Shown in pieces: positions 1 to 12,326 of a stretch of DNA of 64,000 nt (within the stretch, counting starts at the first letter, position 1; the number at the start of each line of letters is the position of its first letter). Source of the DNA: Biomphalaria glabrata. Taxonomy: Eukaryota > Mollusca > Gastropoda > Planorbidae. The notes beneath the pieces are model-generated. The model saw only the letters and a program-made list of their open reading frames with translations. It searched no databases and was not told where the DNA came from. The stretch covers positions 16,563,542-16,627,541 of the forward strand of contig NC_074728.1 of the NCBI RefSeq assembly GCF_947242115.1. Reading direction: 5' to 3'. A program made the position numbers and the translations under genes.

Positions 1-472
1 TTTCTTGAGAAGACATGAACCAATAAAAAAAAAAGTGCTTTGTATTTAAATTATTATTTGAAAAAAAAAGGTAATGGGTATGTTATTACATTCTTATCCA
101 TAAACTTTGAAAAATGACTTATGCTTTTTGCAAACGCCATCAGTCATTCAGAGAATTAGTCATCATTTGTAACAATCAAATGATCCTGAATACACGAATT
201 ATGCAAGGATAGCTCTATTAAGAGCTTCTAAGTCCAAACAATTGACTATGATTATAGTAATACACCCAAAAACTTGCGAAGCAAACACTATTTGACAGAT
301 TCAAATATTCACCCCACAACCTTCTCCACAAAAATGTTCCTACGAGGTCAAACAAACTTTAAATTGAACCACTGTTTATAAATATCCAAAAGCTGGAGCC
401 AATTATTCCACAAAATCAGAAATATCATCCTTGAATTAGCCAGTAAGAATGTTTAAAAATTCTCGAAGATTC

Positions 473-3400
473 TCATGTTTTCTTTGAATCATCTTGGAAA
501 TAAGGCAACTTCCTTAACCAATGTTTGAGAATATCAAATGTTGTAAAGCTGACCCCTACAGCAATGGGTCCTTTGATCCAGTTCATAGAGAGACCTTTAT
601 ACATGCCACGTATAAAGCCTTCCTCTTTAATTATGCTTCTGGTGGTGTTCATGATAGATGTGTAGTCATGAATATGACCTGTAATACCTGAATATAGAAA
701 AAAAAATATTCCTTATGCTTGAGTGAAATAAAATCAGTGTGGGATAATTAGATCCAATAGATTTGTAACACAACCATAAAAACATGGAGGACTGTCACAT
801 GCAGGCCTGCAACAAATAGGATTCTAGTTCTGGTGGGACCCCTTCAAGTTTTGTTTTTTTTGCATCTTTATATGTATTTGAAGGTTTTCAGTATGTGGGG
901 GAAGCAGATGGGTTTACAAGTATCTAGTAGTCTGGGGCACAATTATTCTGGTGGCAGACCTGTTGCATGGTATGCATTCCAGACAAGGATGGCATTGAGT
1001 TCAAACCCCAACTCATCAAAATCTTTTGCTGTCCTGCAGGAGGTTTGGGCTAGGTTGTTATAATCTTTATTTCTGAAGACTCATAAGTCATTACACAACA
1101 AACATTATGTGTTTACATTCAAATTAAGATCAATGAAGGTAAGACACTTCTTTGAATTCTTTAGTGACCAACTTTTTGCACATCTAATAATTGCTAAATC
1201 TTTTTCTACATAAATTTATTTAATTTTTTTAAAAACAGAAGCAATATGGTTAACTATTTTTTTATTTGTTGAATTCAAATGTCAAATATATTTTGTAATT
1301 CTATTAAGTTTTATATATTCAATATCAGTTGCAAACATTTTTTTATGCAAATACAAACTGAGTAATTATTTTTAAAAGCATTGCAAATAACTTGTCTAGA
1401 GCTTAATACTAATGAAAATAAACCATGATAAAACCTTTGGAATATATATGTCATTCAAAGTATATATTTCATTCAATCAAAATCTAGATACCATCTTAAA
1501 CTACAGTGTCCAGACTACAATATTTTCAGTGATGAAACTAAATATAATACAAGTGTAACTTATATATTCAAATAAAATTAGATGCTACTGTTTGAGCTAT
1601 GTATAACTGATGATAAATTATTAACGATAATTGATAATTCAATAAGAATTGGTAACTATATATTTAAAAGTTTTAATAACATATAAAACAACCTTTCACA
1701 ATTTCATTAACTTTTTTTCAAAATGAAGAAATGTGTTAAAATAAAATATTAATTAAAAAAAAACAACAAATATTAATTAAAAAAAAACAACAACTAACCA
1801 GCAGTTTGCATTCGCCTCCTAACAATATCTAAAGGATAGGATGCTGACTGACCAACAAGACCAGCTATTGCACCAAACAACATTCTCTCTATTGGAGTGG
1901 GATCCCTTCCAAGATGAGTTTCTGTGTGATAGAAAACAAAATGAGTCATACTCTATTTAAATACTGATGACAATAATAGGATGTAATATAAATAGAAAGT
2001 TTACATTTTTGGACTTGAGAAAGTTACTGACTACAGCCTACTTTTAAAAATATTAACAAAAGTACAGCCTACCTCTAAAAAAAAAACAAAAGTACAGTCT
2101 ACCTCTAAAAGATACTAACAAAAGTCCAGCCACCTCTAAAAGATACTAACAAAAGTTTGGAAAAATAAATTCTATTTGTAATGTTAAAGGTCAAACAATA
2201 AGCTTATAAAAAGAAGGAAAGAGAATCTAGCCAATAACTTGACCTGACTGCTGAGCATCAAGAAGGTTTAAAACAATTTTTTAAACTTTGTTGGTACCTT
2301 TCACAAACCTTACGATGCTTATCTGTTTCTATAGCTGATGGTTAACAAGAGAATTATGTGGCCAACACAATAACCAACCACTTTACTTCCCAAGATATCT
2401 GTTAGGAGTTGGGTGGACTCAGGGGCATCCTAAAAATTCCAATCTTTGCTAGGATTTGAACTAGAGACTCCTCAGTTTGTAAGTCAAATGCTTTATTATT
2501 TGGTCAACATACTCCTTACTATGTTGAGTATTTACACAATATTTAAAGAGACAGAAATAGGGAAAAAAGTAATCAAAGAAGAAAAACAAAAAATAACAAA
2601 TGCTTTTGAAAAAAAAAAAACAAAGCTTATACGAAGTGTAATTGTATCAATTAGTTTGGGTCAGTCATGTAATTAAATTTGTAATTGATGTAGACCAACA
2701 ACAATAAATCTTTGCGATTTTTACAAATAGTTTATGTTTAAGCGCTATTTCAGGCTTTTAGCTTTCTCAATACACTATGATACTTTCACTTATCTGGATC
2801 AGTTGGGAATGGTATGGAGGGGGGGGGGGAAAGAAAAAATATTTGGGTGGATTTTACTGTAATTGGTTTTTAAAAGCATTTACAAAAAAAAAAAAAAAAG
2901 GGAGGGGGGGGACGACCTGAATTAGAACTTGTGGCTCACATGTCTCTGCTAGTGAGGTACTTACGACTAGAGAAGATTGCATAGTTATATATTGTTTGTT
3001 TCAATTTAGAGTGGCAACCTATAAAGGTGACTAATTCAGCTTATACCACCACTTCAGTTAAGTGCAACTTCTTTCCCTTGTTCAAAATACCAATCAAATT
3101 AATTAACTATCAATAGTCAATTAGCTGATTGGTAATTTTTTTTTTTTCATTCTTGTGTTGTCAGGTAAATAAATAATTGCAAAATTTCAGCTTGATCCGA
3201 GATTGGGTGTGGGAAAAATAATGTGTACAAACTTTTTACCAGACAGAGTGAATTGATATAAGCTTTGTAATTACAAAAATAAAATTAGTAATTATAACTT
3301 AAAATGAAGGACTGGATTAGTTTAATAAATCTCTTACCAGCATGGATTTTTTTCAAGGTTTCATATGTGAAGAAACTAGAACCAGAGTAGGGGATGGATC

Positions 3401-6400
3401 CCAACATGGTGGGTGTGAATCCTCTGTAGATGGACCTGAAACCTTCCTCTCGAATCATTTTCATAAACACCTGACCAATATGGCTGTAACTGTATAGTTA
3501 TAAAAAGCAAAAACAACATTTCATCAATAATTGTAGTTATAACAATGTTATGACGTTAATATTTTCATAAGTTAAATGGGGAAGACTAAAGTCTGCGGGA
3601 GGTATTTGTCTTGTCTTGGTGAAGAACACAATTCATCTTTACTTTACAAACTAAATCATGAAAAGATTGATTCTATATTTCAGGCAATAATACGCACTTC
3701 CGCGCTGTGTTTTATGTAGACCAGTCAAAGGAGGTACCCCTCAAACAGCGAAATCAAATAACACAGGCAAAAGGCCAACAATTTAAGTTAGTCGATGCTG
3801 ATACTGAATGTTGAACAAAAAGTTTAATGATAACAAAAGAGAACAGTCAAATGTTGTCAAGCTTAATCACTACATTCACTGCCACTCTCTACAGTCATCA
3901 AAAGTAGTCTCTTTATATTTCTTATTCTTCATAAAATCCTATTCTTGTTTTTACTAGACGCGTCTTTGTCTCTAAGTCAAAATTTTCCCTTTCTATGAAA
4001 CAAATAGCTAATTCAATATCGTGCCATAACAAAATTATAATCCAAATTCAATAATCAATTCACAAAAATGTACTTAACATGAAGCTTAAAACTTATGAAC
4101 CAAACAGACTGATTTGTGGGCCCTGAAACAAAGTCCTCTACCTATAATTTTTTAATCTGAAAGTTCTTGTAGCAGAAATAACATAAAAACTTTTCATTTC
4201 TTGTTAACTCGTTTAACTTGTTTTTCTCTCCCCCCCCCCCCCCCTTTTCCGAAAAAAAAAAATTAAAAAAAAAATATATATATATATATATATATGTTTG
4301 TATGGATGGGATGGATGTGTGGAAGACGTTTATTGTGCCCTTGAATAGGTTCTTCCTGGAGTTAGTGAAAAAAAATTGTAGACCCCTCGCCCTTGCCAGC
4401 AAGGGGTCTGCTCAGCGCTGGGCGAAGCCCCACCACCAAGCACTATTTCTGGTATTGAAAGCCAACTAAATGCATATTCTGAGGTACTTACAGTGCATTA
4501 TTTTGATATTAAAAGTTTTACTTCAAAAACCTAATGTGCTATTCTTACTGACTTAGACCCCCTGCGCCATTCTGCGCATTTGCTGGCAAGCTGTTTTCAC
4601 AAAAATCTGTCACTGGCAATGTCCTCTTCCCACCTGCTCTGAGGACCTCCATGAAAGTTGTACTAGGATGTCATCGCAACTCTTATTATGAGTAATTCAT
4701 TATGTCGGAGAACATGTCCAGCAAACCTCATGCGACGCTCTGTCACAACCTTACTAAGGGGTCGACTCCCACTTCGGCTTAGGATTTCCTTGATTTAGAC
4801 CCGATCTCTATAACTGACTCCTAAAAACCGTCTTAGCCATCTTTGTAGAGCCACATTTAGTGCTTTTCAATTTGGGCAAATGACTATTCATTGCACTTTA
4901 TTAATGGAACCCAGCCACTGGTAGACATGTGTAACTTCTCTTGACTACGATCTTGAAATTAGGTGACTATTTTGCTTTAGATGTTATATCAAAAAAGCGT
5001 CAAAAAACATCTGTGGGGGGTTTTAAACTAAAATATATCTGGAGTTGTTTTTTTTTTTTTAATTCAAAACCACATTTAGCTACGGTCATAGAATTTGGTG
5101 ACTGCAGAGGCTTTCAACCTTAAAACACTCTGTAGGGGGATTTTAAACTCAAAACTATCTTGAGGGGTTTTAAATTTTAAAAACGCCATCTGGAGGAGAG
5201 GGGTTGAAACTCATAACCCCCCATTGGCTTGGCTACCCTCAAAGAATTTTAGTGTGTAATTTGCTTTTTTTTAAATACTGAACAGGTATTTTTTACATCA
5301 AACCCCTCTGAAGGGAAATTTAAACTCCATCCATCCATCCATCCCAGTGGCGCTACAGCCCATGGAGGGCTCTGGCCTGCGAAATTTGAACTCAAAACAC
5401 CCAATAGACTTGGCTATGCTAATAGCATTTTGATGCAAATTTTTTTTTTTATTTTGAAGATTTATTTTTTAGCTAAAACTAAAAACCCCTTTGGCTACGC
5501 TCATACAATTTTGAATGTGTAATTTGCATTTTCATATTGAAGTCGGGTTTATCGTACATTTTGGAGAGGGGTTTAAAAGGGGTTTAAAATCAAAATTTTC
5601 CTTAGATGTGCTCTTGGAATTTGGGGATTGTCGTTTACATTTTTTTTTGTTTTATAGAAGAGGGGGATTTAAATGCAAAACCCCCTGGTAGGGAGTTTTA
5701 AACTTAAACCCCCCTGGTAGGGAGTTTTAAACTTAAAACCCCCTGGTAAGGGTTTTCAAACTCAAAACCCCTTGAAAGGGGGTTTCAAACTCAAAACCCC
5801 TTGGTATGGGGTTTCAAATTCAAAACCCCTTGGTTTGGGGTTTCAAACTCAAAACCCCTCAAAACTCTCAGGTAGGGGATTTCAAACTCAAAACCCCCTG
5901 GTAGGGAGTTTTAAACTTAAACCCCCCTGGTAGGGAGTTTTAAACTTAAAACCCCCTGGTAAGGGTTTTCAAACTCAAAACCCCTGGTAGGGGTTTTCAA
6001 ACTCAATACCCCTTGAAAGGGGGTTTCAAACTCAAAACCCCTTGGTATGGGGTTTCAAATTCAAAACCCCTTGGTTTGGGGTTTCAAACTCAAAACCCCT
6101 CAAAACTCCCAGGTAGGGGATTTCAAACTCAAAACCCCCTGGTAGGGGGCTTTTAACTCTTTCAGTGCGGCATTACTCTCAGCGAGTAACTTTGCTAGCG
6201 CTGGTGAGTGTGGGGTTACTCTCAGCGAGTAACTTCGTTTATAATATTTATTTCACTATCTTTTTTATGTTAAACTTTTTATTTCTCTCTTTTTTTTAAC
6301 TTCCTGGATGTGGGAGTGATTGTTCTTTATTTTGATAGTAAATTCGATGCAGTACCAAAACTTTAAAAAAAAAAGACAAAATTATGTTAATGGTTCCTCT

Positions 6401-9400
6401 TTTTTTCTTTATTTCCCGGGACCCAAAAAATGTAAATAATACAATTTCTTATTGCATTTATTCATCTTTAATGAAATTTAAAGTGATTAAATGTGTTTAG
6501 TATTGTGATTTTTTAAACATTTATAGATTAAATGTTTAATTAAAAGGTTATATCTTTCAGTATATCGATTTATTAATGAATTTAAAAATATTTTCTTTTT
6601 CCGTACTCAGTTTAAAATTAATGAAAAAAATTTTGTTGGAATAATTTATTTGATTTACTATACTTTTGTAGCCCATTCATTTTCCTTTAAAATAAAATCA
6701 AAAATGTTAGATTATTGAATAAAATAAAAAAGTTATAGTTAGTAACTCTACCCCCCTTGAAAATTTGTGTTAGTTCCGGAAAACTCAATTTTTTCGATCA
6801 AAAAAATTCGCACTGAAAGAGTTAACTCAAAACCCCTTGGCTGTGCTAGGGCAAGTGATGGTTTAGTATTAAAATTACACCTAAAATAAACAAAATAAAA
6901 GCAAAAGATCAGTCACTAAACTCCAACACCCCCCCTGCGGGAAGGGGGGGGGGGGTTCATTTCGGTGGGGGGGAGGGGGGTTGAATTAAATGGGTTGAAC
7001 GCCCATGCACCACATGACAATAATTTATGGCACATGAGCACTGTAGTCTTTGTTATAACCTTATCAATACTTTTTTAATGTTTAAAAAATATACTAATAA
7101 AAGCATTTAATGATCCTAGTGGTTTAATTGTTATGCTGAGAAAGAACAACAATTTGAATTGCTATTTTAACAAAAATACTGGGAAAAAAAAGAACAAAAT
7201 TTAAAAAAAAAGTTTTCTGATCAACATTAAATTCCTACAATAATTTTTTTTTTAACTTACGTTTCCTTTGGGGTGACTGCCATCCTGGCTCGGCACAAGT
7301 CTAATGGATAAGTAAATGCTACGGATGTAACTCCAGCCAGTGACCCGGCCAAGAAACGTAAGTGTGGAGGAAGATGTCTAGAAAGTATATGAAATTATTA
7401 TTAACTAAATATAAACATTTCTACTATTCAAGATATAACTAACATATTTTTTAAAAAGCATAGTGAAGGCTGCAAAGACCTTCACTAGAATCCCAAGAGT
7501 TCAGGAAAATTGGAGGCTCACTACAATGACCAAAGTGGAGGTTTACTAGGCATGTCTGTTGACCATGCTACTGTATTGCAGTGAGTCACGGTCAACCTAT
7601 GCAACATTTGAGCTGTCTCCGAAGGATCTTGAAAATTACAAGACAAAGAAAAGTGTACCACTGAGATACTTGCTCAAACAGATTTTCCCAGGATCCTTAC
7701 AATCCACAGACAATGCTGCCTGCACTGGTCACGTCCTTTGGATGGAATACAATCGTATCCAGAAGTCGTCTTTTAAGGTCAACTTGCAACTTGCTCAAGA
7801 AAAACAAGTTGTGGATTGAGATGACCAGAAAAGCTATGGATAGCAAAAAAGCATTGGCTTCTGCTATAGGAAGAAAAGCAAGCCAAATGAAAAATGGCTG
7901 GCTCCTCTACCAAAAAACGAATGCCACCTTAACCTGCAATACATGTGGACAGGAATGTCTCTCAAGAATAGGGCTCCTCAGTAAAATGAAAAAGTGTTAT
8001 ACAAGAGGATTCATAGTTGTTCTACGACTGAAGGAGACCAACTATACATTTAATTCACACTGTAACATTAACTGTAAGATTTCATTACATTCATTTTCCA
8101 GAATAAAGTTCAAGTTAATGAGCTAAAATACCAGCATTTGAAAGTAACAAAGAAAATAATAATGAAGAAATTTAAACAAAAGATTCAAAAGATTATTTAA
8201 GTTTCATTCCTATCCTATTAATACTATTTAGTAAATTATTTTTAGTTATGTATAAAGATGCCATAGATGTATAAGTCTTTTAGAGGAATAAAATTCGAAA
8301 TATTCGATTAATACACATAAAGTTTACAATTAGAGAATTTTCGCACTCTTTGCTTTTCCTAAAACCAACGATATCATGAAGCTTTATAAAAGTTCTAAGT
8401 ATCAATCAACTTACTTTTTATTATCAAAGTTGAGCCAGAGTTTATACTGCTCATGAGCACTGAACTGTATAGCAGAATAAGGAATAATTCTAATCAGAGT
8501 GGCAGAGTTACCCCTCCATAAGGACAACACTCCTGATTCCTTTACAGAATTGAAAAGAAACTTGATTGCTACCCTTATGGAAAATTTCTTATTGGCAACT
8601 GAAAAAAAAAAAAAGTTATTATCAGCTTTATTTGCTTTCAGTCAGTCTGCCAGTTAGTTTTGATCTAGACTAGTTAACTCTTGTGAACTTAATGGACCTC
8701 AGTCGCCAATAGTAAACAAACAACATTGAGTCACATGCTTCCCGATCTCTTCTATACAACTTACAAACTAATTTGAATTAACAATGCTTATCACATGACC
8801 ATTTTTTTTGGTGAATGATGTCCATTCTAACAAACTGATTTGAGTAATGTGCACCATTAAAAAGAATAAATTAAATCAGAGAGCTAAAAAACATTGTTAG
8901 AAATGAATCAAGGTAGATAACTGATTAGTTTAATAAGAAGAATTGACTAGGTAAATAAGACTACCATGTCCGCTAGTTAACAAAAATGTGAAATTTACTA
9001 ATGTTAAGTGACATTTAAGTATGAGAATGAAGTGTTTTAAAAATTTTATCAATGAATTCAAAATATTAACATATATATATAGTTTCTTTAAAAAATGTGT
9101 AAAGTTGTAAATGAATTAAAATGTACACAAAGCATGGCTTAAATATCATTAGCAGTAAGAAAATTGGTCAGTCTTGATATATCATGTCCAGTTTATTATA
9201 TGGTATACAGATAATTGACAAGAAAAATGCATGTACATATCTTTGGCCTTTTTCAGTCGCAAAGCGACTATGGAACATCTCAGAGAAATGAGATGAATGT
9301 CTGGGCCTTAACTATGGTCAGAACAATGTCAGACACACAGCAGTTCCCTCCCTCTCCATGCTGCAGATGTATCCAAAAGAAATGGAAAGTGCTGATACAG

Positions 9401-12326
9401 TTTGGGATCAGCACTATCAGAGGTTCAGCCAGGGAAAACACTGTTTTTCCTCACATATAGTTGCAAGGCATCAAAGATTTGAATTCAGAGTGGGAAGCCA
9501 GTCAAAGCTTATTATCCCTTTCTCTCTGTCCCTTCTGTTAGTGAAAACAGTTCCACTGGACCCAATATCTGAGCCACACATAAAGACCAGTAGTTGGACT
9601 GGTTCTCTATTTGAAATGCATTCTGTTGGAAGCATTTTATAGACAATGGAAAACTTATATTCATTACCACTTCTGGTATTAACCTTTCTGAACAAGCAAA
9701 TGCATAACAAAACAATAATATACATATTTGCTGACTTAAATAATCTATAAAAAAAAATGTTATTTGATTCAAAGAAACTCACTTTGAAAATTGATTTTGG
9801 TTCTGTCCAATGGTGCTATGACAGTTTTAGCAAGAGCACCAGCCATAGCACCAGCTATCAAGGCTGTGAGCACTTTTTGCTGGTCCGCTACCTACAAAAC
9901 ATGCATTAATATAATAAATTCAAGTTTAATGAAACAGCAATGCAGCCATGCTAAATAGATAGATATAGATCAATAGATATGTGCATAAAGCATATAATCT
10001 ATACCTGAAAAGCATTTGAAACACAAGAAAAATTAAGATACCTAAACTACAAGCAATACCATGAGAAACTACCAATCATGACATAACACTTCAAAAATTA
10101 ATAAATTAGGTTTCAGATCACCCCAATAACAAGATCCTGCATTTATTTTGTACATCTGAGAAGATTATTTGAAATTAAATAATTTTTTGTTGCCAAAAAA
10201 TAGCAAAATTTCTTTACATTTTTGTTTGGAACATTTCTGGGGGGAAAAGTTTTAAAGAAAGGAGTGTGAAAAATATGGGTATAGCAATTATTAATTAAAG
10301 TGGAGGTGAGCTATTGACAAAACCAACTCTAGATCTTGCATTGTGAAGTTAAATGTAGAACAAAGCTGTTGTAATATCAGAATGAATAGGAACTAAATGT
10401 AAAAATACAGAAGAGTTACTTTTTCATTTATTTTATGCTCTTCCTGGTGATAATGCTCTTGTTTCTCTCGATGTTTCTGATCTTCTCCTTCCCTGGATTG
10501 CTCTCCACTCACAGCTAGTTTGTTCCTCACAATGGCCATTGGTAACTTACGAACCTGAGGGTGAAAACAGTTTCTAAGCCTTTATTAAAAGTGGTATAGT
10601 CAAAATGTTCATGATAACTTTATTTGTTAGTCTGAGCCATGCATATCAGATGTTTTAATTGTTCTTATTGGGGGTTTGGCCAAAACAAACTAATTTTTGC
10701 TGACTAGTCTTTGGAAAGCATCTAAAATTTGTATTGAAATAAGTAATAAAATAAAAGTATGAACTTTTTCAGTTCTTTTTGAATCATTTGTTTTTTAAAC
10801 TATTTTTCTAGTATCAATGAAAGTAGCAGGTACTCATGATACAAAGAATAATAGAAAAGGAAACAATTGTACTGATTATGTGAAAACAGCAAGATATAAA
10901 AAAGCCCATGTCTGACACTTAGTCATAGAGACACAACTAGAACTTGCTTGTAGAAGAGGAAGTTAAGTTAATTAGGTAGAAGTTAATTTTTTTAAAGAAT
11001 CTACAATTATTACTACAACTGCAATTAATTCAATCAATTTTATATTTAAAACCCAACATAAAAGCCTCAGGTCTTTTAATCCCAGAATCCCAGAGGTATA
11101 AAAAAAAATGAAGTAAAAATATTTAATTTCAAAAACATTTTTTTTTATTTAGCATGACAAGAACTTTAACACTTAAAGTATATATTTAAATACTTAAACT
11201 CTTTCTAATCATGACACATGGAGGGAAGGTGTTGAAAAGAAGCCCAATGGATTAGCCTAACATAATATCTCCTAGATGTCTTAGTCTGCTATACAACTAA
11301 TTTAGGTTGTAGCAAGAATGGAGGATCACAATGTATAAGCTGGTGAAAAATATTAACAAGCAGCAAAAACACATTTTTTTAGATTGTTTTATGAAATGAA
11401 TAGGAAGGATATGCTCAAGGTCAATGCTTTAGCAGATGTATTACACTCTGCTATATTCTAGGTAATGTTCTGGGAAGTAAATGCCTAGGGATTAAATAGT
11501 GAGAAGAATAAGTATTTGGGAATTGAATGACCAACTGTCCACTACTTTATACTGTCAAAATTATTTTGCCTGGTTAGAGTTCCTGAAAAAGAGACCTTTA
11601 ACTCTTTCTCTCCGTAATTATTTTTTCACGTTTCAACGGAATTCTTCATTTTGCTCATTACTACTTCACTACCCTGTTATGATTAAGAATCAATTTTTTT
11701 TTTATGAGAAAATGTTTCATTTTGGTATGGAATTATAGGGAAACACATGCTCTTTTTAAAGAACACAAAATAAATAATAAATATAAACATTAATTTAATT
11801 GAATGAGGTCAAATCAACGATGGTATCGTCAATTAGGAAAGAAAGAATTAATTCCAGAAGCACTGTATGTACATAGTAGCAACTCCATCAAGATTTCAAT
11901 CTAAGATTTCTGTTATCACCCCCTTCCCACAAATTAGGACTTGTCTACATAATTTTTGTTTACAATTTTTATTTATTTAGTTTTTTAAATGTGCATAAAA
12001 TGGTTTCACATTAGTTTTATATCATCTGATAGAAATGACTCAGTGTTTCTACAAACAAAATAAAGAATGAGTAAGTATGTCTAAAGACTTTCATAACAGC
12101 TGCCAACAATAAACAGGTGAAATAAAAAAAAAAATTTACTGTATGTAACCAACAAATGTAAGAAAAGTCAATGTATGCCTTTTTAAATCTCCATTTATAA
12201 ATAAAGAGGAATCAGGTCATTAATGTCTCCCTAGTTACTTTATTTCTCACTGCACTTCATCCACAAACTAACCTCAGAAGGTTTGACAGCCACTGGAGTC
12301 ACTGTGTCTTTGCTGACTGCTACCAT
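473..12326 (-). CDS. SLC25A42: SLC25A42-like mitochondrial coenzyme A/ADP carrier, 8 coding exons, 362 aa
   Basis: Inner-membrane carrier of the SLC25 family; the vertebrate orthologue exchanges cytosolic CoA for matrix adenine nucleotides. Coding exons (transcript order): 12326-12273, 10554-10420, 9891-9783, 8598-8415, 7377-7261, 3489-3338, 1921-1799, 687-473. They sum to 1089 nt and all phases agree. The three carrier repeats are complete, with signatures PLDRTK (residues 90-95), PLDLCR (185-190) and PLDIVR (280-285). SLC25A42-type stretches include [18 protein letters not shown] and [16 protein letters not shown]. The start is the ATG in ACCATGG at 12326; the exon stays open upstream to an acceptor at 12374, so it is probably a partly untranslated exon and a further 5' exon may exist. 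The N-terminal ~63 residues are longer than in the human protein (318 aa) and rich in Glu, His and Lys (about 33-63). No poly(A) signal was seen before the window start. Family assignment is near certain; substrate is inferred from orthology. Confidence 0.95.
940..1075 (+). repeat. tRNA-derived SINE-like fragment
   Basis: Degenerate copy in SLC25A42 intron 7. It has a B-box-like stretch GAGTTCAAACCCC and a tail reading GTCCTGCAGGAGGTTTGGG. Similar wording (CATCCTGTAGGAGGTTTGAGG) occurs at about 39190-39370, so this is a dispersed repeat. Confidence 0.5.
2033..2156. repeat. Tandem repeat, ~32-bp unit, about four copies
   Basis: The phrase ACAAAAGTACAGCCTACC followed by TCTAAAA is repeated with small length changes in SLC25A42 intron 7. 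Confidence 0.75.
2300..2510 (-). repeat. Old tRNA-derived SINE copy
   Basis: Diverged copy of the SINE best preserved at 26321-26561 and 43810-44741. Shared landmarks on the plus strand are TGATGGTTAACAAGAG, ATGTGGCCAACACAAT and the degenerate B box TTGCTAGGATTTGAACTAGA. The tRNA-like head is at the high-coordinate end. Confidence 0.7.
4276..4296. repeat. (TA)n microsatellite next to poly(C) and poly(A)
   Basis: A run of about ten TA units after a poly(C) run near 4231-4245 and an A-rich stretch, in SLC25A42 intron 6. The open frames across it on both strands are low-complexity artefacts. Confidence 0.85.
4555..4865 (-). mobile_element. LINE fragment (C-terminal end of reverse transcriptase ORF)
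   Basis: Minus-strand translation gives the typical LINE C-terminal block: [18 protein letters not shown], then [15 protein letters not shown], then [10 protein letters not shown] and KCAEWRRG. It contains in-frame stops, so it is a dead fragment. Related 3' sequence probably continues to about 4300. It lies in SLC25A42 intron 6. Confidence 0.75.
4930..5650. repeat. Degenerate G-rich repeat region
   Basis: Diverged, irregularly spaced versions of the GGGGTTTTAAACTCAAAA phrase that becomes a regular array to the right. Homopolymer runs and one LINE 3' end (5333-5383) are mixed in. Confidence 0.6.
5333..5383 (-). mobile_element. LINE 3'-end remnant with (GGAT)n tail
   Basis: On the minus strand it reads QARALHGL-stop, then CGCCACTGGGATGGATGG and more GGAT units. 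The same C-terminus (QARVLHGL-stop) and tail are at 23266-23345, so both come from one LINE family ending in a short tandem repeat, as RTE-type LINEs do. Confidence 0.7.
5655..6152. repeat. Minisatellite, ~28-bp unit with higher-order duplication
   Basis: Tandem units of the form CCCCTTGG...GGGG followed by TTTCAAACTCAAAA. A block of about 215-240 bp containing variant units (CCTGGTAGGGAG, TTGAAAGGGGG, TTGGTATGGGG, TTGGTTTGGGG) occurs twice in the same order, at about 5685-5880 and 5893-6120. The array resumes after the MITE at 6826. Confidence 0.85.
6157..6821. mobile_element. TTAA-flanked piggyBac-like MITE, 665 bp
   Basis: The ends are perfect 13-bp inverted repeats, CTCTTTCAGTGCG on the left and its complement on the right, each abutted by TTAA (6153-6156 and 6822-6825), the target duplication of the piggyBac superfamily. 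Removing the element rejoins the surrounding minisatellite unit. No transposase frame is present, so it is non-autonomous. A direct repeat of CTCTCAGCGAGTAACTT lies near the left end. Confidence 0.8.
6826..7000. repeat. Continuation of minisatellite and poly(G)/poly(C) tract
   Basis: CTCAAAACCCCTTGG resumes the array after the MITE, then long C and G runs at about 6930-6980. Confidence 0.6.
7443..8020 (+). mobile_element. LINE fragment, C-terminal region with CCHC-like finger
   Basis: The plus strand carries a LINE 3' ORF block in broken frames: [15 protein letters not shown] (the H-W box following the reverse transcriptase), [15 protein letters not shown], then [15 protein letters not shown], the zinc-finger-like tail of many metazoan LINEs. 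It sits in SLC25A42 intron 4. The two overlapping open frames here are this one dead fragment, not host genes. Confidence 0.75.
9229..9690. repeat. Dispersed repeat family B, copy 1
   Basis: Begins near CAGTCGCAAAGCGACTATGG and includes AGAGAAATGAGATGAA, CAGCAGTTCCCTCCCTCTCC and CAGTTTGGGATCAGCAC. Related copies are at about 36700-37030 and 60500-60780. No conserved protein frame is shared, so it looks like a SINE or MITE. In SLC25A42 intron 3. Confidence 0.7.

Noticed and set aside
4142-4469. Frames across the poly(C)/(TA)n stretch
   Set aside because: Low-complexity translation on both strands, no conserved residues.
7559-8126. Two overlapping plus-strand open frames as genes
   Set aside because: They are pieces of one LINE ORF end inside SLC25A42 intron 4.
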